Positions 35,029 through 44,721 are shown, numbered from the stretch's first letter. The stretch is 64,000 nt of DNA from Terriglobia bacterium (GCA_020073265.1 JAIQFN010000020.1:28362-92361); one strand, 5' to 3'. Numbers and translations: made by a program. The notes: generated by a model from the letters alone, not told the origin.

Positions 35029-35832
35029 ATGCATCTGAATCGCACCGCGGCCCTCGTCCTTCGGCAGCTCTATCTGCTGCGCGGAAGCCCCGCCCGCATC
35101 CTGCCGCTATTCGGCTGGGTCGCCATCGACATCGTGCTGTGGGGATTCATCACCCGTTATCTGAGCACCATCACGCGCTCCGGCTTCAATCTCGTCGCGG
35201 CGCTTCTGGGCGCGGTGCTCCTGTGGGATTTTTTCACCCGCGTGATGCAGGGAGTGACCACCGCGTTCTTCGAGGACGTATGGTCGCGCAACTTCCTGAA
35301 CATCTTCGCCACGCCGCTGTCCATCTGGGAGTACGTCGCCGGCCTGGTGTTTTCGAGTATCGCCACCAGCTCGATCGGCCTCATCGCGATGCTGCTGCTG
35401 GCGACTACAGTCTTCGGCCTGTCGTTCTTCATGTACGGACTCGTGCTGGTCCCGTTTCTTTTCGTACTCTTCGCGTTTGGCATCGCTCTGGGCATCGTCG
35501 CCAGCGCCATGGTGCTCCGGCTCGGACCGGCGGCGGAATGGCTGGTCTGGCCCATTCCCGCGCTCATCTCGCCGTTCGCCGGAGTTTTCTACCCGCTGTC
35601 GACGCTGCCGCGCTGGATGCAGGTTGTCTCGCACGTGTTGCCGCCGGCGTACGTCTTCGAAGGCATGCGGGCCATCGTCTCCGGCGGCGCAGCCTCCCCG
35701 ATTGCGCTGCTGTGGGGCGCCGGCCTGGCGGTCTTGTACATCTTGCTCGCGTGCTGGTTCTTCGCGCGCATCTTTCAGCACGCCCTCCGCACCGGACTCA
35801 TCGCCCGCTATAGCGCCGAGAGTTTGAGCTAA
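35029..35832 (+). CDS. ABC-2 type transporter permease
   Basis: This 267-residue membrane protein has six hydrophobic segments, beginning at about residue 23 (ILPLFGWVAIDIVLWGF). The ABC-2 fold signature near the C-terminal part (SPFAGVFYPLSTLPRWMQ and LPPAYVFEGMR) is clear and matches the family pattern of a loop before the last two helices. It is the partner of the ATPase just upstream. The ATG is at 35029. The end of the operon is followed by a second molybdenum hydroxylase operon after 84 bases. Confidence 0.9.
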   Translation: MHLNRTAALVLRQLYLLRGSPARILPLFGWVAIDIVLWGFITRYLSTITRSGFNLVAALLGAVLLWDFFTRVMQGVTTAFFEDVWSRNFLNIFATPLSIWEYVAGLVFSSIATSSIGLIAMLLLATTVFGLSFFMYGLVLVPFLFVLFAFGIALGIVASAMVLRLGPAAEWLVWPIPALISPFAGVFYPLSTLPRWMQVVSHVLPPAYVFEGMRAIVSGGAASPIALLWGAGLAVLYILLACWFFARIFQHALRTGLIARYSAESLS

Positions 35833-35916
35833 GCCCCGGCCTGACGCCTCGCCACCCGGCCCGCACCCGTTACGCTGTATACTTTCGGTTAACGACGAAG
35901 CCAAAGGAGGCGAACG

Positions 35917-36396
35917 ATGGCGGTAGTCAAATTCACCTTGAACGGCAAGCCCCAAACCGTGGATGCCGTCCCAGCCATGCCGCTGCTGTGGGTCCTGCGC
36001 GACACGCTCGGTCTCACCGGCACCAAGTTCGGTTGCGGCATGTCGCTGTGCGGCGCCTGCACCGTGCACATCAACGGACAGCCGGTACGCTCCTGCGTAA
36101 CGCCCATCTCGACGGTCGCGGGCAAGACGGTGCTCACCATCGAGGGCCTGTCGGCCGACGCCAGCCATCCCATCCAGCAGGCCTGGATCGAAGAAGACGT
36201 CCCGCAGTGCGGCTATTGCCAGTCCGGCCAGATCATGACCGCGGCCGCGCTGCTCGCCAAAACAGCGCGCCCGAGCGACGCCGACATCGACGAAGCCATG
36301 CACGGCAACATCTGCCGCTGCGGAACCTACGACACCATTCGAAGCGCCATCCACCGCGCGGCCGAGATCAAGCGCGGCGCAGGAGCGTCGAAATGA
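35917..36396 (+). CDS. (2Fe-2S)-binding subunit of a second molybdenum hydroxylase
   Basis: This 159-residue iron-sulfur subunit is paralogous to the one at 6944-7465. The ferredoxin-type cluster is bound by [13 protein letters not shown] near residues 42-54 plus a further Cys. The second cluster is bound by [10 protein letters not shown] and CRCGTYDTI. The strong Shine-Dalgarno AAAGGAGG at 35903-35910 precedes the ATG. Its TGA overlaps the ATG of the large subunit by four bases (ATGA), so the two are coupled. Confidence 0.94.
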   Translation: MAVVKFTLNGKPQTVDAVPAMPLLWVLRDTLGLTGTKFGCGMSLCGACTVHINGQPVRSCVTPISTVAGKTVLTIEGLSADASHPIQQAWIEEDVPQCGYCQSGQIMTAAALLAKTARPSDADIDEAMHGNICRCGTYDTIRSAIHRAAEIKRGAGASK

Positions 36397-38492
36397 GCAT
36401 CCCAGTGAATCGCCGCACTTTCCTCAAGACCGGCGCCGCCACTGCCGGCGGCCTCCTCATTGGCTTCTATCTTCCGGAACGCAACGAGCTCGCCGCCGCG
36501 GCGACCGACTCGAAACTGAACGCCTACGTCCACGTTGGCTCCGACGACTTCGTGACCCTGTTCATCCACAAGGCTGAAATGGGGCAAGGCACTGTCACTT
36601 CGCTTTCCATGCTCCTGGCCGAAGAGCTGGAGTGTGACTGGAACAAGATCCGCACCGAGTTTCCCGGCGTCAGCCCCGAATATGGCCCGTATCAAGGCGT
36701 GGTCGGCAGCCAAAGTATCCGGACTTCCTGGGAGCCTCTCAGAAGAGCCGGCGCCACCGCGCGCGAAATGCTGGTCGAAGCCGCGGCGCAACGCTGGGGC
36801 ATCGACAAGTCCCGATGCCGCGCCGAATCGAGCGAGGTAATCAACACCGCGACCAATGCGCGCTTGAGCTACGGCAGCCTGTCGGAAGTAGCGGCGAAAC
36901 TGCCGCGTCCCACCGCCGTCGCGTTGAAGGATCCGAGCCAGTTCCGGCTGATCGGCAAGCCCACCAAGCGGCTGGATACGCACGACAAGGTCAACGGCCG
37001 CGCTGCCTTTGGTATCGATGTGCGCGTCCCCGGAATGCTCCACGCCGTAGTGGAACGCTGTCCGGTCTTCGGCGGCAAAGTGGCTGGCTTCGACGCCTCC
37101 AAGTCCAAAGCGATCCCCGGCGTGAAAGACGTCGTCGCGATCTCCTCGGGCGTGGCCGTCATCGCCGAAAATACCTGGGCCGCCATGGAGGGCCGCCGCG
37201 TTCTCAAAGTCCAGTGGGACGAGGGCGCGGTCGCGTCCATCAGCAGCGCCGGGATCAGCAAGGATTTCGCCGAGCACTCGCAACAGCCGGGCGCGGTGGC
37301 GCGCAAGACCGGCGACGCTGCTGCCTCGCTCGCGGGCGCCTCGAAAAAGATCGAGGCGGTGTATGAAACGCCGTTCCTCGCGCACGCTCCCATGGAGCCG
37401 CTCAATTGCGTCGCGCACGTCCGCCCGGATGGCTGCGAGGTCTGGGCCTCTACCCAAGGCCAGACCGCCGCACGCGACATCGCAGCCAAGATCACCGGCC
37501 TCGCCCCCGAAAAAGTGCAGGTCAATACCAGGTTCATGGGCGGCGGTTTCGGCCGCCGCGCTCGCTCCGATTACGTCGGCGAAGCCGTCGAGGTTTCGAA
37601 AGCTCTCGGCCGCCCCGTGCAGCTCACCTGGTCGCGTGAGGACGACCTGCAGCAGGATTTCTACCGCCCGGCCGCCTACGCGCGCCTCACCGCCGGTCTG
37701 GACGCCGAGGGTTGGCCCGTCGCGTTCTCCGCTCGCCTCATCTGCCCGCCCTTCGGTGGACTCAACAACGGCGTCGCTCGCACCGGCGTCGAAGGCGTGG
37801 TGGACATGCTGTACGCCATTCCGAACATCCTGGTCGATTATCACGCGCTCGATCCGGGCATTCCGGTCAGCTACTGGCGCTCGGTCGGCTACTCGCAGAA
37901 CACCTTCTTCGCCGAATCCTTCCTCGACGAATTGGCCGCGGCCGGTGGAAAAGATCCGGTCGAGTTGCGGCGCCGCCTGCTTTCGAACGCACCGCGACTG
38001 CGCACCGCTCTGGAACTGGCTGCGGACAAAGCCGGCTGGGGCAAGCCGCTCGCGCCGGGCAAGGGCCGCGGCATTTCGGTGGTCAACAACATCGGCAGCT
38101 TCACGGCGCAAGTCGCGGAAGTTTCCATCAATCGCGGAAAGCTGCGCGTCGATCGCGTGGTGTGCGCGGTCGATTGCGGCTACGCCGTCAACCCGGCCGG
38201 CATCGAGCAGCAGATCCGCAGCGGCATCGTGTTCGGCCTCTCGGCAGCTCTCAAGGGCGGCATCACCATCGATCGAGGCCGCGTCCAGCAGCAGAATTTC
38301 CATCAATACGACGTGCTGCGCATGGAGGAAATGCCCGCCATCGAAGTGCACATCGTGCCCAGCCGCAACGCGCCCGGCGGAATCGGAGAAGCCGGCACGC
38401 CTGGAATTGCGCCGGCAGTCGCCAATGCGATCTTCGCCGCCACCGGCAAACGCGTCCGGCGTTTGCCGATTCGATCCGAGGATTTGGCGTGA
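36393..38492 (+). CDS. xanthine dehydrogenase-family molybdopterin-binding subunit (second copy)
   Basis: This 699-residue large subunit of a molybdenum hydroxylase belongs to the isoquinoline 1-oxidoreductase type. [17 protein letters not shown] at residues 6-22 is a twin-arginine signal, so the complex is periplasmic. The molybdopterin-contact segment [14 protein letters not shown] lies near residue 385, and [15 protein letters not shown], carrying the catalytic Glu, is near the C-terminus. No FAD subunit is encoded. It overlaps the small subunit by 4 bases and a DUF1080 gene by 1 base. The substrate is unknown; aldehydes or N-heterocycles are typical for the family. A very long frame on the opposite strand is a shadow. 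Confidence 0.92.
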   Translation: MSIPVNRRTFLKTGAATAGGLLIGFYLPERNELAAAATDSKLNAYVHVGSDDFVTLFIHKAEMGQGTVTSLSMLLAEELECDWNKIRTEFPGVSPEYGPYQGVVGSQSIRTSWEPLRRAGATAREMLVEAAAQRWGIDKSRCRAESSEVINTATNARLSYGSLSEVAAKLPRPTAVALKDPSQFRLIGKPTKRLDTHDKVNGRAAFGIDVRVPGMLHAVVERCPVFGGKVAGFDASKSKAIPGVKDVVAISSGVAVIAENTWAAMEGRRVLKVQWDEGAVASISSAGISKDFAEHSQQPGAVARKTGDAAASLAGASKKIEAVYETPFLAHAPMEPLNCVAHVRPDGCEVWASTQGQTAARDIAAKITGLAPEKVQVNTRFMGGGFGRRARSDYVGEAVEVSKALGRPVQLTWSREDDLQQDFYRPAAYARLTAGLDAEGWPVAFSARLICPPFGGLNNGVARTGVEGVVDMLYAIPNILVDYHALDPGIPVSYWRSVGYSQNTFFAESFLDELAAAGGKDPVELRRRLLSNAPRLRTALELAADKAGWGKPLAPGKGRGISVVNNIGSFTAQVAEVSINRGKLRVDRVVCAVDCGYAVNPAGIEQQIRSGIVFGLSAALKGGITIDRGRVQQQNFHQYDVLRMEEMPAIEVHIVPSRNAPGGIGEAGTPGIAPAVANAIFAATGKRVRRLPIRSEDLA

Positions 38493-39391
38493 TGATGAAG
38501 CTGCCGGCCATCCTCTTCGCAGCGGCCGCCGTCGCCTCGGCCGCGAGCTCTCCTTTCGCCGGGCGCTGGGACCTCACCGTCACGACGCCCCAGGCCACCT
38601 ATCCGTCCTGGATGGAGTTCGCCGATGAATCGCCCACGCCCGCCATTCGTGTCGTCGGGCGAACCGGCAGCGTCCACCCGGGCACCGACGTCAAGGTGGA
38701 TGGCGATCACCTGTCCTTCAAATCTTCAGAAGGCAATTGGGACATCACCGTCAGCGGCCACAAACTAAGCGGCGTCCAGCATCGCTCACGCGGCGCCGAC
38801 ACCCAGTTCACGGGAGTACCCGCGCCGTCCTTGAAGCGGCAACCACCCGCTGCATGGACCGCGCCCGAAGCGCTGTTCAACGGAAAGGATCTCACCGGGT
38901 GGGAAGTTGACGATCCTTCCAAGACCTACTGGTCCGCGCAGAACGGCGAGCTGCGCAACGACAAAGGCGGCGCGAACATCCACACCACGCGCAAGTTCGA
39001 GGACTTGAAACTCCACATCGAATACAACTGCCCCCAAGGCGGCAACAGCGGCGTGTATCTGCGTGGACGCTACGAGGTCCAGGTGGAATACGAACCTGCC
39101 GGAAAGAACGATCAATTCCACAGCATGGGTTCGATCTACGGCTTCCTCGCTCCTTCCGAGGTGCTGCCGCCAAAGCCTGGCGATTGGGAAAGCTACGACG
39201 TCACTCTGGTCGGCCGCACCGTTACCGTGATTCGCGACGGCGTGAAGATCATCGACAACCAGGAGATCCCCGGGATCACGGGCGGCGCACTCGACAGCCA
39301 CGAATCCGAGCCTGGCCCCATCTACCTGCAGGGCGACCACACCGGCGGCCTGAAGTACCGCAACATAACAATCTCACTACCGAAGCGCTGA
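38492..39391 (+). CDS. exported DUF1080 (3-keto-disaccharide hydrolase-like) protein
   Basis: This 299-residue protein has a signal peptide ending near ASAASS. A small beta domain (about 20-125) resembles other acidobacterial exported modules. It is followed by a DUF1080 jelly-roll of about 170 residues containing ALFNGKDLTGWEV near residue 129, the hallmark start of this domain, and the later GGNSGVYLRGRYEVQVE. Some DUF1080 proteins act as 3-keto-disaccharide hydrolases. The ATG overlaps the stop of the molybdenum subunit by one base, so it is probably part of that operon, an unusual pairing. A palindromic element follows one base after its stop. Confidence 0.85.
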   Translation: MMKLPAILFAAAAVASAASSPFAGRWDLTVTTPQATYPSWMEFADESPTPAIRVVGRTGSVHPGTDVKVDGDHLSFKSSEGNWDITVSGHKLSGVQHRSRGADTQFTGVPAPSLKRQPPAAWTAPEALFNGKDLTGWEVDDPSKTYWSAQNGELRNDKGGANIHTTRKFEDLKLHIEYNCPQGGNSGVYLRGRYEVQVEYEPAGKNDQFHSMGSIYGFLAPSEVLPPKPGDWESYDVTLVGRTVTVIRDGVKIIDNQEIPGITGGALDSHESEPGPIYLQGDHTGGLKYRNITISLPKR

Positions 39392-39392
39392 C

Positions 39393-39438
39393 GTGGCGCA
39401 CCCACTCGTGCGTGCCGCGTTCACACTCGTGTGAACGC
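39393..39438 (+). repeat. 46-nt double-hairpin element, copy A
   Basis: This is a two-hairpin repeat starting 1 base after the stop of the DUF1080 gene. The second hairpin is perfect: arms GCGTTCACAC and GTGTGAACGC at 39417-39426 and 39429-39438. The first, GGCGCACCCACTCGTGCGTGCC, is slightly imperfect. Two more copies are at 44666-44711 and 47154-47199. There is no T-run, so it is not a simple intrinsic terminator. Confidence 0.85.
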
Positions 39439-39464
39439 TCCGGCAACCCAGGTATCATATCCAA

Positions 39465-39830
39465 ATGGCCTTCGAAGACACCCTGGCGATCCGAGTCGTG
39501 CGCAAACACACCGATGGCGTCACCGTGGAATGCCCGTTGCGAAAGGATTACGAGAACAGCCAGGGCGTCCTGCACGGCGGCGTGATTGCGTCGATCGCCG
39601 ACGAAGCCGCCTGGCACGCCATGCTCCACGCCTACCATCACAAACAGAACGCCACCACCACCGAGCTGAAGATCAACTATCTGCGGCCCATCGCAGGTTC
39701 CAAGGTGGTGGCCCGCGCCTACGCGTTGCGCGCCGGCAAGACATTGTTCGTGAGCCGCGTGGATATGTTCGATACCCACAAGAAGCTCTCAGCCGTCGGC
39801 ATCGTTACGTACATGCTGCTCCCGGCCTGA
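39465..39830 (+). CDS. PaaI-type hotdog thioesterase
   Basis: This 121-residue single hotdog domain has the conserved motif QGVLHGGVIASIADEAA at about residues 32-48, where the HGG and Asp/Glu region forms the acyl-CoA thioesterase site. It also has TTELKINYLRPI later, as in PaaI and related phenylacetyl-CoA or general acyl-CoA thioesterases. It begins 26 bases after the repeat element. The acyl-CoA substrate is unknown, but the presence of an acyl-CoA dehydrogenase 450 bases downstream suggests a role in fatty-acid or aromatic acyl metabolism. Confidence 0.85.
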   Translation: MAFEDTLAIRVVRKHTDGVTVECPLRKDYENSQGVLHGGVIASIADEAAWHAMLHAYHHKQNATTTELKINYLRPIAGSKVVARAYALRAGKTLFVSRVDMFDTHKKLSAVGIVTYMLLPA

Positions 39831-39837
39831 GCCAGTT

Positions 39838-40170
39838 TCACTGCATCGTAAACACCACCGGCTGCTCGATCAGCGACGCCCGGTTCGCCGTCAGGATCAG
39901 CAGATGGTAGCGCCCTGCCTTTAGCTGCGGTACCTTGAACTTGAGCTCGGTATCCGACTGATCGCTCACTGTGACCGGAGTGTCCTTCTGACCGTCTGTC
40001 AGATACACCTCGGCGATATTGCTCTTTCCCAGGTTTTCACCCTTCGCCGTGACCGTGTCCCCCGTCTTGCCGGTATCCGGATCTACCGAGGTGCAGCGTG
40101 GCAGCAGCCCCTGGAACGCCCATAGCGTGATCGCCATGCCAGCCAGCCCCGCAACCAACCAAGTTCGCAT
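39838..40170 (-). CDS. small exported IPT/TIG-like protein
   Basis: This 110-residue protein has an N-terminal hydrophobic segment (about residues 5-22) that acts as a signal or anchor. A single immunoglobulin-like domain follows, with DPDTGKTGDTVTAKGENLGKS, typical of an IPT/TIG fold. Its function is unknown; such domains mediate protein or carbohydrate contacts. The ATG at 40168-40170 is chosen over an upstream start nine codons earlier because it starts just before the hydrophobic segment. It is convergent with the thioesterase gene, separated by 7 bases. Confidence 0.7.
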   Translation of the reverse strand: MRTWLVAGLAGMAITLWAFQGLLPRCTSVDPDTGKTGDTVTAKGENLGKSNIAEVYLTDGQKDTPVTVSDQSDTELKFKVPQLKAGRYHLLILTANRASLIEQPVVFTMQ

Positions 40171-40280
40171 AGCCACCTCTGGCTCGCGATTATACACCTT
40201 GCAACCAGCCGGCTGGGGGAAAATTCCGCAAAGCCCTTACTCATCGGTAGTAAACTGAAGAGAGAATCCAAGGATCTTGC

Positions 40281-41456
40281 ATGCCTGCTGCTACCGAAAC
40301 CACCCATCTAACTGCGCCGCCACTCACCGTCTTGAGCGAAGAAGAGAAGATGTTTCAAGCCACCGTGCGGCGATTCGCCCGCGAGCGGATCAGCCCCCAC
40401 GTGCGCGCGATGGACGAGGCCGGCGTTTTCCGTAAGGACCTGCTGCACGAGATGTTCGAGCTCGGACTCATGGGCATCGAAATCGGCGAGGAATTCGGCG
40501 GCCAGGGCGGCAACTTCTTCCAGGCCGTGCTGGCCGTGGAAGCGCTCGCCGAAGTGGATCCATCCGCGGCCGTGATCGTGGACGTCCAGAACACCATCGC
40601 CAACAACGTCATCATCCGCTGGGGTAACGACGATCAAAAGCGCCGCTATCTGACGAAGCTCGCCCGCGACATGGTGGCTTCGTTCGCGCTGTCGGAAGCC
40701 GGCTCCGGCTCCGACGCATTCGCGCTCGCCACCCGCGCCACCAAGAGCGGCGATCACTACTTGCTCACCGGCCGCAAGCTCTGGATCACCAACGCCGCTG
40801 AAGCCGGCCTGTACCTGGTGTTCGCCAACGCCAACCCCGAAGCCGGACATCGCGGCATCACCTGCTTCCTGGTGGAGCGCGGATTTCCAGGATTCCAGGT
40901 CGGCAAGAAGGAAGACAAGCTCGGGATTCGCGCCTCCTCCACTTGCGAGCTCATCATGGACGACTGCCGCGTCCCCGCCGCGAACATCCTGGGCGAAATC
41001 GGCAAGGGCTACAAGATCGCGATCGAAACGCTCAACGAAGGACGCATCGCCATCGGTTCTCAGATGGTGGGTCTCGCGCAAGGCGCGCTGGGACACGCTA
41101 TCAGCTACGCCAAGCAGCGCCACCAGTTCGGAAAACCCATCGCCGATTTTCAAGGCGTGCAGTTCGAGCTGGCCGAGATGGCCACCGACGTCGAAGCCGC
41201 GCGCCTGCTGGTTTACAACGCCGCCCGTATGCGCGACGCCGGCCTTCCGTTCGTCACCGAAGCCGCCATGGCAAAATATTTCGCGTCCCAGGTCGGCGAG
41301 AACACCGCCTCACGCGCGGTCGAGGTACTGGCCGGCGTCGGCTTCACCAAAGACTATCCAGTAGAAAAACTCTACCGCGACGCCAAAATCGGCCGAATCT
41401 ACGAAGGCACCAGCAACATGCAAAAGTTAACCATAGCAAAGCAAATCCTCACCTGA
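40281..41456 (+). CDS. acyl-CoA dehydrogenase
   Basis: This 391-residue flavoprotein oxidises acyl-CoA to trans-2-enoyl-CoA. The alpha-helical N-domain is followed by the substrate-binding FALSEAGSGSDAFAL at about residues 135-150, the FAD-contact LWITNAAEAG, and the C-terminal YEGTSNMQKL, which contains the catalytic Glu position of short/medium-chain enzymes. Its length matches the family. It could be a short-chain or branched-chain acyl-CoA dehydrogenase; the chain length cannot be fixed. A tandem heptamer array begins within its last codons. Confidence 0.94.
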   Translation: MPAATETTHLTAPPLTVLSEEEKMFQATVRRFARERISPHVRAMDEAGVFRKDLLHEMFELGLMGIEIGEEFGGQGGNFFQAVLAVEALAEVDPSAAVIVDVQNTIANNVIIRWGNDDQKRRYLTKLARDMVASFALSEAGSGSDAFALATRATKSGDHYLLTGRKLWITNAAEAGLYLVFANANPEAGHRGITCFLVERGFPGFQVGKKEDKLGIRASSTCELIMDDCRVPAANILGEIGKGYKIAIETLNEGRIAIGSQMVGLAQGALGHAISYAKQRHQFGKPIADFQGVQFELAEMATDVEAARLLVYNAARMRDAGLPFVTEAAMAKYFASQVGENTASRAVEVLAGVGFTKDYPVEKLYRDAKIGRIYEGTSNMQKLTIAKQILT

Positions 41457-41484
41457 CACCCGGCACCTGACACCTGACACCTGT
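41450..41484 (+). repeat. 7-bp tandem repeat at the end of the acyl-CoA dehydrogenase gene
   Basis: There are five consecutive heptamers. CACCTGA at 41450-41456 contains the stop codon; then come CACCCGG, CACCTGA, CACCTGA and CACCTGT, ending at 41484. Only the second and last units deviate. Confidence 0.8.
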
Positions 41485-41509
41485 TCGAGAGCTACACTGA
41501 TAACAGAAA

Positions 41510-41524
41510 CCCGCCGCCGGCGGG
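41510..41524 (+). repeat. GC-rich hairpin in a gene leader
   Basis: A perfect 7-bp inverted repeat, CCCGCCG and CGGCGGG separated by one base, lies 23 bases before the ATG of the lipoprotein-sorting-like gene. No T-run follows. Its role is unknown. Confidence 0.4.
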
Positions 41525-41547
41525 CCTCGTCGAAGTTGGAGAGAACT

Positions 41548-42336
41548 ATGCGCTTCGTTGCTATTCTTGCCTTTCTAGCGGGCGCGGCCTTCGCCGCCAA
41601 CTCCTCTGATCCATCGCCCTCGCAGGTCGACGACATCATCGCGAAGTTCGCCGCCAAGGAAGCTGCGTTCTCGCAGGCGCGCGGCAACTATACCTATCGC
41701 CAGACCGCGCGCGTCATGTCGCTCGACGACGGCGGCGCCACCACCGGCAAATGGGAAGAGGTCAGCGACATCGTCTTCACACCCGAGGGGAAGCGCACCG
41801 AGAAAGTCTCGTACGCTCCCATGAGCACGCTCACTGCGTTCCAGCTCGATCCCGGCGACATCCAGGACCTCCGCGACGTGCAGCCTTTCGTCCTCACCAC
41901 CGCCGAGCTGCCCAAGTATTACGTTCGCTATCTGGGCCGCGAGCAGGTGGACGAGATCGGCACTTACGTGTTCGCCGTCAAGCCCAAGAAGCTCGACGCG
42001 GGACAGCGCTACTTCGAGGGCGAGGTCTGGGTGGACGATCGCGACCTGCAGATCGTCAAGAGCTACGGCCGCGGCATCGGATATCAGAAGAAGAACGACG
42101 ACAACCAATATCCGAAGTTCGAGACCTACCGCGAGCAGATCGACGGTAAGTATTGGTTCCCCACTTACACCTTCGCGAACGCCGTGCTGCACTTCAAAGA
42201 AGGCGACCAGCGCATGAAGATGACCGTGAAGTACGAAGACTACAAGCAGTTCAAGAGCGACACGGTGATCAAGTACGGCGACGTCGAAGATCCCAACAAG
42301 ACGCAGCCTCCGCCGGCGCCGCCGAAAAAGCAGTAA
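41548..42336 (+). CDS. exported outer-membrane lipoprotein-sorting-like protein
   Basis: The protein has 262 residues with a signal peptide (about residues 1-16, ending AAFAAN). The mature part is rich in beta-strands with alternating charged and aromatic residues, for example TGKWEEVSDIVFTPEGKRTE, and looks like the LolA-LolB-type fold found in many acidobacterial exported proteins. No Cys lipobox is present. ATG at 41548 with GGAGAG before it is chosen over a TTG four codons upstream. The stop overlaps nothing; hrpB starts 2 bases later. The function is unknown. Confidence 0.7.
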   Translation: MRFVAILAFLAGAAFAANSSDPSPSQVDDIIAKFAAKEAAFSQARGNYTYRQTARVMSLDDGGATTGKWEEVSDIVFTPEGKRTEKVSYAPMSTLTAFQLDPGDIQDLRDVQPFVLTTAELPKYYVRYLGREQVDEIGTYVFAVKPKKLDAGQRYFEGEVWVDDRDLQIVKSYGRGIGYQKKNDDNQYPKFETYREQIDGKYWFPTYTFANAVLHFKEGDQRMKMTVKYEDYKQFKSDTVIKYGDVEDPNKTQPPPAPPKKQ

Positions 42337-42338
42337 CG

Positions 42339-44663
42339 TTGCGGCTCCCGATTGACGGCCTCCTGCCCGCCATTTTGCGGTCGCTCGAGGAGCGTCCCAA
42401 TCTCGTCATCGAAGCCCCGCCCGGCGCGGGCAAGACCACGCGCATTCCTCCCGCGCTGCTCTCGCTGGTGCGCGGCCAGGTGCTGGTGCTGGAACCGCGC
42501 CGCATCGCAGCGCGCATGGCGGCCCGCCGCGTCGCTCAGGAGCTGGACCAACGCCTCGGCGCGACGGTCGGCTACCAGGTTCGCTTCGAAGAAGTTGCTA
42601 GCGCAGCCACTCGCCTGCGCTTCCTCACCGAAGGCATCCTCACCCGGCGCCTGATCTCCGATCCCGGGCTGGCCGGCGTCGACATCGTTGTGCTCGATGA
42701 ATTCCACGAGCGGCATCTCGAGACCGACTTGGCGCTGGCGTTGTTGCGCAGGTTGCAGCGCACGTCCCGTCCCGATCTCCTGCTGATCGTGATGTCGGCG
42801 ACGCTGGATGCCGCGCCCATCGCAGCGGCACTAGGCGACGCTCCCATCCTGCGCTCACAAGGGCGGCTGTTCGATCTCGCCATCACCTACCAGCCCTACT
42901 CCGCCGCTCCGCTCGAGACTCAGGTCGCCACGGCCGTCTCGAACCTTCTCACCGAAAAACATAACGGTGACATTCTGGTTTTTCTCCCCGGAGCCGCCGA
43001 GATCCGCCGTGCCTCGCGCGAGTGCCAGCCGCTCGCGGCCCGTCATGGCCTGTTGGTCCTTCCGCTGCATGGCGACCTTCCCGCGGCCGAGCAGGATCGC
43101 GCCGTCGCCCCGGCCGCGCAGCAAAAGTTGATCCTGTCCACCAACGTCGCCGAGAGCTCCATCACCGTCGAGGGCGTCACCGCCGTCATCGACAGCGGCC
43201 TCGCACGCATGGCCAGCGATTCGCCCTGGACCGGCCTGCCGACGCTCGCGGTCTCCCGCATCAGCAAGGCGTCCGCGACCCAGCGCGCCGGCCGCGCCGC
43301 GCGAACCGCCCCGGGCCGCGCCATTCGCCTCTACACGCTCGAAGATTTCAGCCGGCGTCCCGAACACGACGCGCCCGAGATCGCGCGGCGCGAACTTTCG
43401 GAACTGTGCCTGACCTTGCGTGCCATGGGCATTCCACATCCTGGCGCCCTCGCGTGGCTCGATGCACCGCCGGAGGCCGCCGTTTCACGCGCCGAAGAGT
43501 TGCTCGAACGGTTGGGCGCCACCGGCGAACGCGCGCGCCGCATGGCCCGTTATCCGCTGCATCCTCGACTGGCGCGCCTGGTGATGGAAGCGGTCGAGCG
43601 AGGCGCCGGCGAGGAAGGCTGTGCGGTGGCGGCGTTGCTGAGCGCCCGCGCGCGCTCGGAATCCGGCGACTTGTTGCGCTTGCTCGATTCCGAACTGGAT
43701 GCGTCCACCAAGCGGCACCTCGAACAGATCCGCCGCATCGTTCGTCCGCCCAAAACACACAAGCACGACCCCAACGCGCTCCCGCTCTCCATCCTCGCCG
43801 CTTTCCCGGATCGCGTGGCGCGCCGCCGCAAGGACAACCAGCTCCTGCTCGCATCGGGCGGATCCGCGCTGCTCGAGCGCGAAGCTCACGTCGACTTCCT
43901 GGTAGCCGTCGACATCGAAGACCGCAGCGAGCACGCTCAACCGCTGGTGCGGCTATACAGCGCGATCGAGCCGGACTGGCTCATCGATCTCTTCCCCGAC
44001 CGCATCCGGGAACGCGCCGGCGTCGAATGGAACCGCGCAGCCGAGCGAGTGGAGGCAGTCAGTTCCCTGCTCTACGACAGCCTGGTCATCGAAGAAACCC
44101 GCAGCGGCGCGCCCGATCCCGAACAGGCTGCCGAGCTACTCGCCGTGAAAGCGCTGGAAGCCGGAATCGAGCGCTTCGTTGATCGCGGCGAACTCGACGA
44201 ATTTCTCGCGCGCGTCGCGTTTGCCTCCGAGCACGCGCGCGTGCCCCAGATCGATGTCCAAACGGCCTTCCAGCAACTTTGCCGCGGCCTCAAGAGCTTC
44301 GCCGAGTTGAAGACCGCCGCAGCGTCCATGATCCCGTTGCTCGAACAGCGCGCGAACGCGAAGTTGCTGAACGAAGTTGCGCCCACTCGCGTCCGCCTGG
44401 CGAGCGGCCGCCAGGCCAAGATCCACTACGAAGCCGGCAAGCCGCCTTGGGTCGCGTCCCGACTGCAGGACTTCTTCGGCCTTCGAGAAACGCCGCGCAT
44501 CGCGAACGGAAAGGTGCCGCTGGTGGTCCACTTGCTCGCGCCCAACCAGCGCCCGGTTCAAACCACCACCGACCTGGCCGGCTTCTGGCAGCGTCTCTAC
44601 CCGCAGGTCCGCCGCGAGCTGAGCCGCCGCTACCCGAAGCACCAATGGCCCGAAAACCCGTAG
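42339..44663 (+). CDS. hrpB: ATP-dependent RNA helicase HrpB
   Basis: This 774-residue DEAH-box helicase has Walker A APPGAGKTT at about residues 26-34 and the DEAH-type motif as DEFHERH near residue 120. Other motifs include SAT (MSATLDAAPIAAAL), the helicase C domain QRAGRAARTAPG with the arginine fingers, and the HrpB-specific C-terminal region. The start is a TTG at 42339 (MRLPIDG), because the frame runs into the preceding gene and no ATG precedes the Walker box. The role of HrpB in bacteria is not well defined. It begins 2 bases after the preceding stop, and a palindromic element follows 2 bases after its own stop. Confidence 0.92.
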   Translation: MRLPIDGLLPAILRSLEERPNLVIEAPPGAGKTTRIPPALLSLVRGQVLVLEPRRIAARMAARRVAQELDQRLGATVGYQVRFEEVASAATRLRFLTEGILTRRLISDPGLAGVDIVVLDEFHERHLETDLALALLRRLQRTSRPDLLLIVMSATLDAAPIAAALGDAPILRSQGRLFDLAITYQPYSAAPLETQVATAVSNLLTEKHNGDILVFLPGAAEIRRASRECQPLAARHGLLVLPLHGDLPAAEQDRAVAPAAQQKLILSTNVAESSITVEGVTAVIDSGLARMASDSPWTGLPTLAVSRISKASATQRAGRAARTAPGRAIRLYTLEDFSRRPEHDAPEIARRELSELCLTLRAMGIPHPGALAWLDAPPEAAVSRAEELLERLGATGERARRMARYPLHPRLARLVMEAVERGAGEEGCAVAALLSARARSESGDLLRLLDSELDASTKRHLEQIRRIVRPPKTHKHDPNALPLSILAAFPDRVARRRKDNQLLLASGGSALLEREAHVDFLVAVDIEDRSEHAQPLVRLYSAIEPDWLIDLFPDRIRERAGVEWNRAAERVEAVSSLLYDSLVIEETRSGAPDPEQAAELLAVKALEAGIERFVDRGELDEFLARVAFASEHARVPQIDVQTAFQQLCRGLKSFAELKTAAASMIPLLEQRANAKLLNEVAPTRVRLASGRQAKIHYEAGKPPWVASRLQDFFGLRETPRIANGKVPLVVHLLAPNQRPVQTTTDLAGFWQRLYPQVRRELSRRYPKHQWPENP

Positions 44664-44665
44664 CC

Positions 44666-44711
44666 GTGGCCTACGCACTCGTGCGTGACGCGTTCACACT
44701 CGTGTGAACGC
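44666..44711 (+). repeat. 46-nt double-hairpin element, copy B
   Basis: This is the second copy of the two-hairpin repeat, 2 bases after the hrpB stop. The hairpins are ACGCAC/GTGCGT and GCGTTCACAC/GTGTGAACGC. The sequence differs from copy A by a few bases in the first hairpin, which here keeps pairing. Confidence 0.85.
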
Positions 44712-44721
44712 ACATGCTTGA

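Noticed and set aside
36327..38351. A 674-codon frame on the minus strand opposite the second molybdenum hydroxylase subunit
   Set aside because: Same reason: the plus-strand protein has clear motifs and the opposite frame has none.
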